From: Plectrocnemia conspersa
Lineage: Eukaryota > Arthropoda > Insecta > Trichoptera > Polycentropodidae
Assembly (NCBI GenBank): GCA_009617715.1
Contig: VTFK01000160.1
Span: 1,178,001 to 1,242,000, forward strand
Reading direction: 5' to 3'
DNA: 64,000 nt
Below are positions 26,440-40,027 of this stretch, piece by piece (within the stretch, counting starts at the first letter, position 1; every line of letters starts with the position of its first letter). The notes under the pieces are model-generated. The model had not been told where the DNA came from, did no database searches, and worked only from the letters and a program-made list of their open reading frames with translations. The translations under genes and the position numbers were made by a program.

Positions 26440-29030
26440 CTCCACCCCGAATCTCACTGGCTACGAAGTCACACACCCCTAGAATTTACAAACCTTAAAA
26501 AACATTATATGTATTTATTGTATAAATATTAAAAAAAAAAAAAATAGAATCTCAGGGTGCTTAATTTTATTTTAAGTGGACGTAGTTAATTATAAACAAA
26601 TAATTGTTTATTTTAATTTATTTTTAAAGTGATTGAAATGGTATATATATATGGTTACCTTTTCAGCTTGTAGTTTAGTTCGTTGCTTTGTTTTCATTCG
26701 CAACCAAGGTAACAGTCGTGACTGGCATTATAAGCATTGATTGAATAGCTCTTTCTGTTACGTTTGCCTATGTAGGTATTATTTTTAAGGTACCAAATTA
26801 GGTAATTGATTTGTTAGAAAAAAATATCTCAATATTCCGTTTTAGTCTTTAGTTTTATCAGTTAATGAAAAACTATTTTAAAAGTCAATTAAAACGAATT
26901 TCATAGCAAGTTTAATTGATCATGGTTATATATTTTATTACATACGTGTATAACAGATGTTCTGGTAATGTAAAAACCAACACATTCAATTTTTATTAAT
27001 TTTAAATACCCTTATTTCAATAATATACATATTTTTCAAACATTCTTATTATATATACTATACATGTTATGTATACTTATTATGTATACTGTACATGTAG
27101 TTTATAACCATTTTTGTGTTCACAATTTGTTATAAGCTTGATGAAAAATAAAAATATAAAATTAAACGGTAATGATTATAATTTTATAATAAAAAATTTA
27201 AAAACTTTTCAATTTAAGAGAAAAAAATAAAATATAGGAAAAAACCATATATATTATGGGAAGTATTAATTTAATGGGGAATACCCAAAATATATACAGG
27301 CGTTAAAAATGTTTGTTAAGTATTGAATGCAAATTTCAGGAAGTTTAAATCATCGCTAATCTAAAATCTATTTTTACGAAAAATGTCAAGAGCTCTTTAT
27401 ATTTTTTTGCACAAATCAAGTTTTCAATTAACAGTTGTTACTACTGCGTGTCAAAATTTTGAAAAAATTATAAACGTTAGTTATAACTTATTTAAAAAAA
27501 GATTTAAAAAAAAATATATTTACTTATTAGGATTTAAAAAAAAAAAATTTACTTAAATTGATAAATATTATGTTGAAAATGATATATATAGATAAAACAA
27601 ACATGGAAAACTGTAGCGAAAATTTTTAAATAAATAATAATATTAGAAGTCTTATAATGTACAATAGACCATATTATTGCTGTAAATAATGGCTCTTAAA
27701 GTAAATAACAGTTAATATACACTTCATTTACTAGTTTTAGAAATATATGTGTTTATTGGAGCTTTGTCAATAAAAACGTTAGTTAAGTTTTGACTCCAAA
27801 GACCTCGCTTTGAAGTATTAATTTATTTCATTATTAACGTTGCTATAAAAGTATAGAGTCAGAATGTAGCGGACAACCCTAGGTACTAGAGTATTAATTT
27901 ATAAAAAATCTTAAGTTTGCACACGTGCGTGAATGCTAATCACTCGGTTTTGAGAGTTTCTCTAGTTGGTTTTCAGACGAAGTACCCTCGTCTCATGCTC
28001 ATCCGGACTCCGGGAACGATCAGGGCTTGCCAACAATCACCGGCTTGCGGTCCGACGCGGCCATTCATAAATTGCGGCCAGCAAAGTGCTACATGTAATA
28101 TTCAGCAAACATACATCACGTTCGGACCGCATATTTGTTTCGTTTTATTACGGGGCTAACTGTTAAGAGTGTAGGGGGCGAAAGGTCAAATTTGGACCGC
28201 AAATTGCCCATAGAGTATAAATATATTCAAGTGTGAATTTACGATCGCCGCAAAGGATTATTTGGAAATCGACAAAAAAACAAATAACCTTTTTTCCCAA
28301 ACGATTTATTTGACTTGAGTATGGCAAAAAAAACAAATACTATATAATCCTTTTATTCTTGTATCGACAATGGTTAGTTTAATACCCAGGCATACGTGTT
28401 TTTTGTAAGACTAACTAATATAGTGCTTTTACGTTGCCTTCTAAAAAATATAACAAAACATTAAAGGTTTCTTTATATTTAGAGTTTCGGCAAGCTTGTC
28501 TTAAGCTTTTCTTAAGATTGAACTTGAAATATTTAAATTATGAAATTTAATTATTTACAATATTTTTTAAGATGTTTTATTATATTTTACCATAAACATA
28601 TATATACCACAACTTTTCATAAAAAAAGATTAAGAATACTCAAGTAAAAACGTTTGATAGTTTTTTGCATTTACATATTAAATTTTTCCTTAAGTCTTTT
28701 TAAGGTTTTGCATTTTTTATTTCATATTAAATAAATATAACTTAATAAAAAATGTATTTTATTTATAGTTTTGTGTACATTATTCAATGTATCTCTTAAT
28801 GCAAATAAACTTAAATATATTTTTGATTGATTACTTTCTGAAATTTCTTATAATTTTAAGACGTTTCTCAGTGGACTGATAATATGTGTTTTTTAAGTGG
28901 ATTATATCTAACTACTTCTAAGATAAACTAATTAAAATATTGAGACGAAAAATCCTCGTTCCTTCATATCCAAATAAATTTGTAATTTTCTTTGATTCCT
29001 TCATAATAATAAGAATTTATTAATCGTTTT
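26440..29030. other. AT-rich non-coding stretch with one island near 27920-28210
   Basis: No gene is recognised. The island contains CGGACTCCGGGAACG and CGGTCCGACGCGGCC patches and an open frame without recognisable similarity. Repeated TATGTATACT-like words occur at 27045-27100. Confidence 0.5.
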
Positions 29031-30619
29031 GAGGTTCCATATTATCGAATCTAAGTTATACCTTCCTTCGTATGAGATTTTTTACGATGCAAAAAGAAAT
29101 AACGCTGACAAGGTTTCGATAAAAATAATTTGAAAGGGAAATGTTGTGCGATAGATAAAAGTGTAAAGAAAATTCCAGCAGACGATTCGAGAAAAATTTC
29201 CGCACGAAAAATTGGCAACGCCGTCGAAAAAAAGTTTGCGGTTCGCTGCCTACGGCAAACTGTTGCTGGGGAACATCGGCGAATCATTGCTCGGAAAAAG
29301 TCAATATTTGTCTTTCGATATCTGATTTTAAAAGATATGAAATATTTTCCTATTTTCTTCGTTGGTTGAAAATGAAATGATATTTAGAGAGGCGGCGAGT
29401 ACGTGCGAGCGGGGTCGATCCGCAAACTTATTTACACGACTGACAGCTAGAAAATGTCTTTCAACTATCAATTTCCACAGGGAAATCTGCTACCCGGCGT
29501 GTCCTTACTTCGGTTAGAATGTACACCTCTCCTTTTTATTTATTACCTACAAGATAATATATTTTGATCTTATCGCTCAGACTTGGGGTGAGTGACTCGT
29601 TGCAGCGCGATGCAATGCACAATAAAGCAATCTTACAAAATAGGATATTTTAGCTGATATTGCACAAGCGTTCTACAAAAATTGTCTTGAAGCCAAAAAA
29701 GTCCGTCGCCGTCGCAGTGGGAACGCTCGGTAAGGAGCGTTCCCACTACGACATATAATTAGTTTTAAAACTTTAATTAGGTTAGGTTTGAGTTTGAACA
29801 GTAAATGGACGTTTCGCAACTGTCAAATTGAGTTATATAGCAGCATATCAGCGCCTATTAGTTCAATTATATTTTCGATAGTAGAAATATATATCTACCG
29901 ATGAACATATATTTGGACTTAACTAGTGAAAATATAACTTTCCCAAAAAAATACATATTTGCTGTAACATTTATATCGAATGTATGTAAATATATATGAT
30001 ATTTTACTACATATAGAAAAATTGAAATCATATAATTTTACTAGCACCTACCACTTTAGTTTAGTTCAGATTTATTATTTGATTTGATTTACTTTTTTTA
30101 TAAATATATTCTTGCTATGATTTTTTCCAGAGTTGGGCCCCTTAAGAACGGACCCCGGGAATTTGTATATGTCCACATTTATAACATATATCATTTTAAC
30201 AGCAGCTTTAATAAAATCTTAATTCAAAACAACGTTTTTCCTAAATCTCTATTAAGATGTAGTATTGACCTGAGCGAGTAATATAAAAGTGTTTCGTCTC
30301 TCACGACGTTTCAACCTTTTCATTGGTTCATTTATTTTATTTACAGAGCTTTTAGTAGCGGCTCTGCTCGGATAAAGTTTTCGAAATTCAATTAAAACTG
30401 AATGCTTAAAAGGCCACATGAATTTATAATTGAGCCTAGATATCTGTAAGATTGTTAATACGGAACTGTTTCGACCTTTTCAATTAAACATATAGATTGC
30501 ATTACTAAGTAATCGCTCTGACTTAATATATATATCAGCGACATGGTTTTTAAAATAATATTTAGCTCCTCTAGTTGCTATTTATTTTATATTATATTAA
30601 ACTCCGATAATTAACCCAG
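29031..30619. other. Non-coding stretch with GC-richer islands and a GC-rich hairpin
   Basis: The island at 29050-29420 is open on both strands, which again points to composition. The hairpin at 29711-29752 is listed separately. The rest is AT-rich with nothing recognisable. Confidence 0.45.
29711..29752. repeat. GC-rich perfect hairpin
   Basis: AGTGGGAACGCTC (29716-29728) pairs perfectly with GAGCGTTCCCACT (29735-29747) around a six-base loop. An outer GTCG/CGAC pair extends the stem beyond one mismatch. It is conspicuously GC-rich in AT-rich surroundings and could be a snapback MITE or a structured RNA. Confidence 0.75.
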
Positions 30620-30629
30620 TAATATGAGC

Positions 30630-30960
30630 GATTGAATACAGTTCGTAACCTACGATGACCGATTGTCGAAATAATATTTCATCCCTTTGGGAGTTCTTCA
30701 GGGTCCAACTTTGTCCCTCTGCTTCAGGTTATTTATTATTGACATAAATACGGCAGTTACAAATTAAAGTTTTCGTCAGTATGTAAGTGATTTAAAGCGG
30801 ATTAGATACATTCGATCTGTTGCGAATTTATTCTCTCTACAAGCCCATCTCCATAGATTCTCTATGGAGATAGGCTTCCGTCAACTGTCTGACCTTTAGC
30901 GTCGGAAAGTGTCATACTGTGTTATTTCCTTGATTCAATATGCCATCAGATTATTTCTAC
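30630..30960 (+). pseudogene. Degenerate LINE reverse transcriptase (Jockey/CR1-like)
   Basis: From 30690 the + strand reads GVLQGPTLSLCFRLFIIDIN, the decayed GVPQGS-LSPLLF-FINDI block of non-LTR RTs. In the same frame, after one stop, QYVSDLKR at 30777-30800 corresponds to the Y-A-D-D-L-K catalytic box with one aspartate lost. A following LQ-x-x-L-x-x-F segment fits the palm/thumb transition. Neither ends nor a target duplication could be placed. Confidence 0.72.
30841..30877. repeat. 17 bp hairpin inside the LINE remnant
   Basis: AAGCCCATCTCCATAGA and TCTATGGAGATAGGCTT are complementary except at one position, separated by TTC. It may be a local inverted duplication within the retrotransposon remnant. 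Confidence 0.8.
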
Positions 30961-30969
30961 GATTTCTCA

Positions 30970-33900
30970 TGATTGTCTTAATTAAATCTAAATAAATAAA
31001 TAAATATATATATATTAAAAAAATTAAAGGACATCTGTTGTCACTGAAAAATTTGTGTTGATCTGATTTGTTTCTTGTATTTGATAGTTAAATTTCTGTA
31101 GCTTATGGTTGAAATGAAAATACAGATATAATAGACTGCAAATTTCATGGCACTAGAGCTCACCGTACGAGAGATTCAAGAGATGTTCTGATATCAAGGT
31201 ACAGAATTATTATTGATAAAAAAAGGAGGCGCGAGATATCTATGATGCTGGAAAAATAAATTCAGTATTATAAGTAAAAGGTTTTATAAGTCAATATTAA
31301 AATAAAATACATATTTTCTGGATTTGTATCTTTACTTCTCGAATATCCCTTGTGAATTAGTATGATTTTAAAAAATATTTTTTTTTTCCAAGACAAAATT
31401 CAATTTTCCGTATGACAGTTATGTTTGGCTCTCAAAGCTACCACCCACTTTCACCTCCACGTTCGCACAATATCCATACATAATCCTGCGATTTATATAA
31501 TTCCATTGCCATAATTTATTACGTCTATGTTTTCTTGTTGTATTTCAATTTATTCCCCGAGCATTATCCGGCATTATCGATGTCTCGATTTTATTTTTTC
31601 CCAGCGCAGAGAGAAATTCACGGTCGGATTTGGTATTTTGGAAAACCTCAACATTTCATCTTGTCTATCCCATTTGTCTATCTATGTGCTTTTATTTTAT
31701 CGGCGACATTATTAAATAAAGTGCGAGTTTGTCGTCCGGGGAACGAAACGAATTGACTGTTTCATTTCGGCTAAAGTACGTACGGGACGACGAGCTTTTA
31801 GGATGAAATTTACATAGAAGATTTCAATTTGGCCTCGTATCCCGATAGATTGCTGCGTTTGATAACGTAGACGCAAACAAATATCATCACGCTTTTTTCC
31901 ATACCCGAGCGGTTTTTTTTATGAAAAAAAAAGATCGTTCAAATCGTTTAACTTGAGTTTTGATTGCTACGTCTTGAAGATCTGATTTGCATGAAATATA
32001 TTTTCCTGCTTACTCAGTTAGGTGTGGCGCTTAAGCTTTCATCTGGGCCATGGTCATCTGATACACAATATATAGCCGCAAATCTTGCCATTATAACCAG
32101 CTTACGCTATATAGGTTATCAGCATACGCCATACGATTAACTGCTTTCAATATTCTAAGCGTCCTTATCTTAAAAGTACTTTCTCTTTATTAAGAAAGAT
32201 AAAAGTCAATTATTTATAGTATATTATTTCTGTCATTCTTCACAAGTAATTTTAATAAAAATCGATCGCGTGAGGTCTCTATTAGATATTAAAAAAAAAT
32301 ATATTATTATTCTATTTATATCCCAAAACGTCAAACCATCTATCAATTTTTCCAAATCCCAGAAAAAAACCCATCGGGTCGGAAAGTAATACGGAGATAG
32401 ATCGGAAGCCGGACAATGCGACTTCCGCATTTTCGCAAAACCATTCGCAAGCGTTTTTCGCAACCTTGTGTGATAAACAGCCCTGGTAACCGCAAGGGGT
32501 GGAAAATCTTCACCCCTGCGTCTAGGCGTCAACATCAAACGTCCATCCCCCGGGACGTCAGCCGCAAACATTGTATTATATCACACACGTACGTTCATAA
32601 ATAAATATTATTTTTCCGCTCGAGAGGGGATAAACTCTCTGAAAAGTCTAGCCTTGCCACATACACAAGTATAATACATAATATATATATAACATACTCA
32701 TTCGAACCGATTAACAAAGAGAAGCCAAAAAAATCGAACCTGCGAAAGATTGGTTTGTTCGAACAGAAATCAAACTTGAAACACGTACAGGGTTCATGTG
32801 AGCAAAATTGTGATTGCACGTTCGATATTTAAAGCTCGGCGAGTTTAGTATTCAATGCTTTATCTTAAGTGTTGTGGTTTGAGAGTAAACGTAATATATG
32901 TGTGTTTGAACGTGCGAGTGGATCTTAAATTCCAAATAAAAATAAATGTATGTATTTTATAAAGAAAAATATTTTAACGACTATAGATAACATACTGTGA
33001 GGATCAGACGTATTTTAAGCTATTTTATATTGAGCACAAAACTTTATTTAAATTGAAAAAATCGATAATAACATTATATATGAGAGAAACACTAGTAAAC
33101 ACGTTATTGGCAACACAGTTTTGGAGCGCATTATCCAGGGGCGTAGACCCTCAGCGACGCGCAATCTAGTGACTCTTCACAATTCCTAACTACAAATGTA
33201 CACTCATTAGGCTTAATATTTTAAAGAATACTACACATCGATATTGAGTTTGTTGAATTGTTATTAAATACAACACGAAGAGAAGAGAATATAAAAAAGG
33301 AGTATTAAAAAAATGTGCGTTGTAAAATTGGCTATTTATTTTCAAGATTGTTTCTTATATAATTATATTAACAATTTAACTTATTTTCTATTTTGTTTAA
33401 AATTGAAGCTTTTGCCTGTCTGTAATAGTATTATTCTCTGAAGTTCGATGATGACAACGACGAGCGGTAGTACATAAGAGCGTTAACGTAGTAGATAGGG
33501 ACAGATTTATTCTCTTCAGTCAGATTGATGTGCAAAAACATAGGAGTTTAGCGCAAAACAGTCGCCAGCAGGACTAGATGTGGTATTAAGTAATATATAC
33601 ATATACATAGGGAAACTTATATTTTGTTAACAAAAGTAAACAGCTGCGCTAAAATTTTAGAATTAGAACACTAATATGGAAGGCATACTAGGTAGATATT
33701 GTTTTGTTTTCAAAATGTGAAAAGCTTTCATAATAGTTTTATTATTGGATTTTTATTGAAGTGCAAATGAATTTTCAGAGATAACGCTTAATATAATGAA
33801 TACATGGATACCTAAGGGTAATTTGTTTTTAAAATGTGCACACAAATAGATATTTTCTGTCTTAATTTATTATGTTTTGTCTAGGTTTTTATATGTAGTC

Positions 33901-34500
33901 TTTTTTTGTGCTGTGTTGATCCTGAAATGAATAACATATAATAATAACTAGTAGCTGTATAAATTAAAATTATTGTGCATCTTAAGAAAAAATATATTAA
34001 ATTAGTTTATATTAAAATATTAAAGTAAAAAATAAAAGCTTCTTCAAATTACTTTGCGGTCAAATTAATATGACTCTTTATTTATAACTTTGTGTATTTT
34101 TAATGTTTTTATGAACTTTCTGTATGTTTAACTTAAGTTTGTGTATTATTATATTTATTCATTATTTAAAATAAATCAGAAGTATCTAATATTAATATTT
34201 TAAAATTTGTTATTGAATTTTATCCAAATGATTGTTATCTTATCATTATTCTTATCGAATAAGTACCCTAATACAATAGAAACCAATAAATAATAACAAT
34301 TTAGTTAAACAAAGAGTTGTTGGTAGTGGGTGCTGTTTTTGAGGATTTTTAATCCCGGGAAAAAATCGTAGAATCCCAGGAATCTAAAGTATTATTATTA
34401 AAAAAAGCACATTTATTATATTTTTATTTAAAAAAATGAAGAAATAGATCTTTAATAAAAAATAAATAAACACATTATTTAAACTTTAATCTGGCTTAGT
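30970..34500. other. Non-coding stretch with islands at about 31440-31990 and 32390-32620
   Basis: The islands have overlapping frames on both strands without recognisable domains. The patch 33120-33180 (CAGGGGCGTAGACCCTCAGC) resembles a hAT-type end, but no partner end was found. The rest is AT-rich and holds nothing I recognise. Confidence 0.45.
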
Positions 34501-34510
34501 ATTTGATAAT

Positions 34511-34544
34511 GGCTGCATACTTTAAATTTTTTGAGTATGCAGCC
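34511..34544. repeat. 11 bp perfect hairpin
   Basis: GGCTGCATACT and AGTATGCAGCC flank a 12-base AT spacer. Confidence 0.8.
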
Positions 34545-34599
34545 GGATTGTGTTGATTTGCACATTCGTAATTTTTTTTTGTAAAAATGTGACACCCTT

Positions 34600-34684
34600 A
34601 GATCTATTTCATTTCATAAAACATAAACCTTTGAACCTTTTGTATATATGAGATCTATTTTATTTCATAAAACATAAACCTTTG
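34600..34684. repeat. 51 bp tandem duplication, about 1.7 copies
   Basis: AGATCTATTTCATTTCATAA followed by AACATAAACCTTTG at 34600 recurs from 34651 with a single base difference. Confidence 0.85.
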
Positions 34685-34689
34685 TTCAA

Positions 34690-37600
34690 AGCTAGTTAAT
34701 TATTTTTACATTAAAGTTAATAATTATTTTTAAGAAATTAAAATGGTTTTTTTTTCTGTATTTTTTACAGAGGATGTGGACTAGCAATAGAACAGCTATA
34801 AAATTGTAACTTGATCTTGTTTTTATATGAGATTTTAAACGGAATAATATCATCAATATATAAATAATCGATGTTAGAACATCACTGATATTTTCTAGTC
34901 CCTGTTTTTAAGTCGCGATTATAAAAATTAGAAAATTTCTAGTTACACTAATAAAATACATATCAAGAAAAAATAATAATACTGTTATTTAAAACACTTT
35001 TGTATTGAAAGCCTTAGTAGGATTAGCGTTTCTTAAAGAGCAAAGATAAACATTGTCGTCATATTATATCAACGAGGACTTTTGCAATAAAGTCCTTAAG
35101 TTTTATACAAATATATGTTTTTGAATTTAATCATGATGACTTGACATGTTTATCTAATGCGTCATGGTGGCTCTTAATTCATAAGAAAATTGCGTTTTCT
35201 TATTTAAAGTTATCTTAACATATTTTGAGTGATAAGAATAGATAAAATGGGGGTAAAAAATTTGCAATATATATGTATATTTTTACTGTAATAAAATATA
35301 TAAACCTAAAAAAGGTAATTGTAAAACGAGTTATTTAAATAAAACATAAAATTATCCGCTGATTTATGAATAATCTAATAGTTTTGTGAGCTTGCTCTAA
35401 TTTTACAAATACACGGTCAATGATTAAATACATGGAAAGAATGTGCCAATTTGCTATATTTATTTTGTATATGATAATCTACTTATACCTATTTCAAATT
35501 AAAGTATATACTTTTAATTAACCACCTTGCTTTAAATTCGTGAGATTTGGTAAATCTTAGCTATGGTTAGCAATTATAATTAATAATACTAACTGCATTA
35601 CTTCTAACAAAAAAAAACTACGACATACTATATATAAAAGCGCAAATTCTTTGACATTAGCTTAAGAAACTGACGCTTAATAATTTAATTATAATATTTT
35701 GGTTAACAAAAATAGTTAAAAATGAACTTTATGCAATTATAATACTTTAAATTTGAGTAATTTAAAATAAAATTAAACTTTTATTAGCAAAATAATTAGG
35801 GTACTTTTAAACAAGATTGATATATAGATTTAAGATTAATTTGTTTTTCTGGTAACCTTAAAAATTGTATGGTGTACCAAATATTTAAACTTAAATAAAG
35901 TATAGAAGTAAATTCATGATTCCAATTTTTTTGCGTGTCACTAAAAATTTAATGACACGTTTCTTGGTTTTTTTGTTGTTGGTCTGAACGTTGGCTTTCT
36001 TCGTTGACTCAATTGCAGTTTCTGACAGAATATTGAGATGATCATTTTTAACTTACAGATGCTTCTCATTTATCATTGTATTTGAATTTATAATATACTT
36101 TTGAAAGGGTAACGCGTATATCATGTTTTTACACGTCGCATGTAGGAATATATCACATTGAAGAGGCAATGTCGACATGTGCATGTGGCAAAAAATCGAT
36201 TTTGACCAGCGTACCGTTTTTTGGACGTCTGCTCGTGATATATTACATTAAAATTTTAACCCGGCCCTGATGTAAAGAGTACAACGGCGAAGGAGAATGC
36301 ACAGAATATCTGTAGAGAAGTAATCTTTTGTAAAATTCATGACCTAAATTCATTAGCCATCGTTTCGATATTTGTTTTATTGAAACTGTGTGATAAAATC
36401 TAAAAACTTACCAAACAGTTATTCTTACTATTTTTGGTATATAATGTAACCCCGATTCACCAAAAAAATCGTCAATCTAAAAATAAAGACCGGTTATCTT
36501 TCCTCCTAGGTCTGCTAAGTTTTTCAATAATATATATGATCATTATCGCCAGGCTTAAGTGGACAAGCTAAAAATACTTCCATCAAGAGTGATGTTCAAT
36601 TAAAGATGGATTTTTAGTGTGCATGTATGCATATAGGCGCCAAAGATGCTCGGCTTTGTTATGCGGAGCGCTTGTTATTTTAACATTTTTTCAGCGATTC
36701 TCGTTTGGTTCTGCCAGTGAAGTTGTTTTGCTAAAAATTACTATTACAATATATTATTAGCCTAGATTCATATAAATACATCACACTTTTGGATTTGTTC
36801 GTTTCTCTAGAATCCGCCTCTGCGGGAGCGGTGCGCATTCACCTCGAATCCAGCATCACACGCGAGACATACCTATGTATTGTTCGCCGCACGTGATCGT
36901 GGTCTCATTGCAAGGCCCGAGACGAAATGAAAAAGTGCGAGAAGAACACACTGGTGTGACGCCGTTGTCACGTACTAAATAAGTCGCGCGACGCCCGGTC
37001 ATTACTGGCGCTGGCGTCGCCCACGGATGCTTATTACTGCGAAACCACAACTGCCACGAAAATATGAGTTTTTTTTATCACTGCACACCGCGCCTTGAGT
37101 CTTTCCTGCATATGACGGACGCGTGGTCGGAATATTTCACGTGCAATTATTGTATAGAGAGTGTTTTCTCTGAGTTTATATAGCCTAACTTAAGGGGAGA
37201 TATAGTTAAGAATATTGCTGGAAATGCCTCTTAAAACTATACAGTAGATTTTTTTTTTTTAAGAATAACGTTTATTCTGCTTTTTTATTCTGCTTTTTTA
37301 TACGTGCAAAACGACGATTCTGCATATATATTGTACAATTTTATTACTAAGGTCGTGAAGAGAGAAGCGGCTGCTTTCGTCTCCTCCGTCTCTGTGAATG
37401 GTCGGCGTAGCTCTACTTAGTGAAAGTTTGTATGAACTCTCTTGCGTCCCAAATCACAGATATAAGCTAAAATTCTTCATGAGGTGTTGACGCAATACGA
37501 TTCCAAATGTAAGTGGCAGTATAAGAGCTTGTATATACATATATGTACATGTATGCGCTTTGAATCTTAACTTTTGTAAGTACTTATTTCAGTACAATAC

Positions 37601-38950
37601 TTTTTTGGGCATGTGTCACCAAACAGCTGTTGGGGTAATGATTATGTTCTGACTTATATACCCTTATTAATCTAGGGAAGTTTTCACCCCTTTTCCTTCT
37701 CGATCGTTAGGTCAATCTAGATAATACATTGTGAACTTATTCGTTATTGTCTAATTATATAACAGTGATTCAAAATTATTTAAATTCGGCAACGCGGTCA
37801 TTCTTTAAATGTGATTCCAAGGATTCTTATTAATAAACTGATCCTTGCGATGATATGCAATGGCTAAGAATTTTTTTCACAATTTATTTTTGAGAGAAAA
37901 AACAGTAGTTTTTTAGAAAATCCGAGTCTTTTCGGTAAAAATCGTCACAGCGATTAAGGGTAGTACTGCTAAACCCTCAAACCAAAATTTAGCAACAATG
38001 CTGCATTATATCGTTATGTAAGAAAATATCTGACTATTGATTTTATACGTTTGATATCGTTTCTTTCAGGTGCCTTAAATATACAGAATAAACGCCAAAC
38101 ATAGCGTAATACAAGTCTTGTACACAAAGAAGATAATGCAGATTTGTTGCGAAGATGTGCCAAGGTAAATCGATTATCGTTCAGCGTTGATAGATATCAT
38201 GTTGTAACATTTTATATAAAGCAAAGCCTGAGAGATTTTCTTGCGATCATTAAGAACTTATCCTCAAAAGAAAAAATAAATTATATGATATATAAAATCT
38301 TGCAATTTTATTTATTGAGAATTTTCATTCTAACTGTAAATGTATTAAAAAATTAATTAAAACTCTATGTATTATTTAAAGTGATTCTTGGTAAATAATA
38401 CTATTTCTTTGTAATTTAACAAACTAATAAATCAGATTTTATCTGAATATGGTATTATATAGACAAATTCAATATTTTTCTTGTACAATCTAAAAATGAA
38501 AAAAGCAAAATATGAAAAACCTTTATGTGCAATATTTATGTAGATATCCATTCATATCGTGGGAACGTGAGAAATATTTTTTTTGGGAATGACGTAGACG
38601 TGACGTGTTAGATGTGTGTGTGCATGTGTATGTGTGTATTTTATGCACTTAATAAAAAAAAGGTTTTAGACCGTTGTAGCCTTACGGTGCTATTGATGGA
38701 TAGAGACATGAAAAGTTGAGATCGTGTCATGTTTTTTGATATAATATATTGGTTTTATCAAAATATATTTTATATAGAGTGAATAAATTGTACTAAATTT
38801 ACAATTATTAAGTTTAAAACATTAAAATTAATAACTGGTTCATTAGTCTTTAAATTGCAAACTATAAATTATTATATTATTCTTTTTATTATAAATTATA
38901 CATCAAGAGCGTAATTTACGACTTGAAAATGTAAAACATCGACACATCTC
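34690..38950. other. Mostly AT-rich non-coding stretch; island at about 36780-37460
   Basis: The island has CGCCGCACGTGATCGTGG and other CG-rich text but no recognised protein. A 15 bp tandem duplicate (ATTCTGCTTTTTT units) lies at 37269-37298. No RNA gene or other gene was found. Confidence 0.45.
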
Positions 38951-38954
38951 TTTG

Positions 38955-39155
38955 GTTTAAGATAGGTGCAGGTGTTATAAAGACGAATAATTAAAAGATC
39001 TGAGTTCGAATCCTATATGAAACCAAGTGTTTTTCAATTTCTATTGTGTCTGGGATATCGGAATTAGGGAGTATTATATATTTATAATTTCGATCAATCA
39101 CCACAAATTTGGTTTTATAGATTATGATTTTTTACGGATGAATATTGTAATGAAT
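38955..39155 (+). mobile_element. tRNA-derived SINE, second family, copy A
   Basis: AGATCTGAGTTCGAATCCTA contains a B box (GTTCGAATCC). Downstream, TTTCTATTGTGTCTGGGA, then ATATCGGAATTA and a final ACGGATGAATATTG align with copy B near 52335. The A-box region (GATAGGTGCAGGTG) is weaker. Copies A and B share head, body and end, so this is a dispersed family. Confidence 0.65.
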
Positions 39156-39239
39156 TTTTAAAAGTACTTACAAAGCCACACTGACATATTAAAAGTTTTG
39201 TTTATATTGTTTTATACTTGCATGTGCTCCAACGTTAAA

Positions 39240-39262
39240 GATTATGCAAAATTTGCATAATC
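39240..39262. promoter_or_regulatory. Perfect palindrome containing an octamer-like site
   Basis: GATTATGCAAA-A-TTTGCATAATC is a perfect 11 bp palindrome around one base and contains ATTTGCAT, the POU-domain octamer core. A regulatory role is inference, since such AT-rich palindromes also arise by chance. Confidence 0.3.
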
Positions 39263-39387
39263 TAAATATCTAAAAATTTGCTAATATTGTGAGAGATTAG
39301 ATATCTGTTCGCTGCTTATTTGTTTTAATTTAACACTCTTTAGCACTCCATGATGCAGCGTAACCATTTCATAAAATCCCCGCATAT

Positions 39388-39719
39388 ATCATGACCAGGG
39401 CTGTGGAGTCGGAGTCGGAGTTGGAGTCGCGGAGTAGTGGTGTTTTGGCCAGAGTTGGAGTCGGAGTCGTGAAAAATGAGCGACCCCGAACATTTTTTAT
39501 ATAAAATGCATTTTTTTAAATTATGAAATTTTAATTGCGTAATGATAAATGTGTATAGCGTATGAATATAAAACGCGTAGAAAAACATCAAAAATACCTG
39601 ATAAAATTAAACTTTTTTGAGTCGGAGTCGGAGTTGGAGTCGGAGTGGAGTCGTGTTATTGGTAAATATCGGAATCGGAGTCATGTTTTTTTTAACGACT
39701 CCACAGCCCTGATCATGAC
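39388..39719. mobile_element. Complete hAT-type MITE with perfect 8 bp target duplication
   Basis: ATCATGAC at 39388-39395 is repeated exactly at 39712-39719. Between them a 316 bp element starts CAGGGCTGTGGAGTCGGAGT and ends ACGACTCCACAGCCCTG, giving inverted ends. Both subterminal regions carry GGAGTC/GGAGTT hexamer arrays (39407-39472 and 39620-39685). The interior is AT-rich and non-coding, so the element must be mobilised in trans. The intact duplication shows a fairly recent insertion. Confidence 0.92.
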
Positions 39720-39910
39720 AGTGCTAATAATTGTTAAAATTAAAATTATTAAATACTCAAAATAGACCTATTAAAATTATAGCTCGCCACAAAAAAAAAA
39801 AAATATGATATAAAATATTTAATTTATTACAAATTTAAAATATTATAATATAACTTAAATATAATATACGTATGCTTAAAACGAAAAACATTAAAATAAT
39901 ATTTTATACA

Positions 39911-39990
39911 GGGCCGGCTCTAGCTTATTTAGCGTCCCAGGCAAAAACTAAATTATTCCCTCTTCTCTCTCTCTGACAAAATATTAACAA
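39911..39990. mobile_element. Possible single hAT-type end
   Basis: CAGGGCCGGCTCTAGC resembles a known style of hAT terminal repeat (CAGGGCCGGC...). No opposite end was found next to it. It lies directly beside the Gypsy/LINE chimera. Confidence 0.35.
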
Positions 39991-40027
39991 AAAACATTTA
40001 AAACATGATTATAATTTAAAATAAGAA

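Noticed and set aside
33130..33180. CAGGGGCGTAGACC as a hAT end
   Set aside because: No inverted partner and no 8 bp duplication found nearby.
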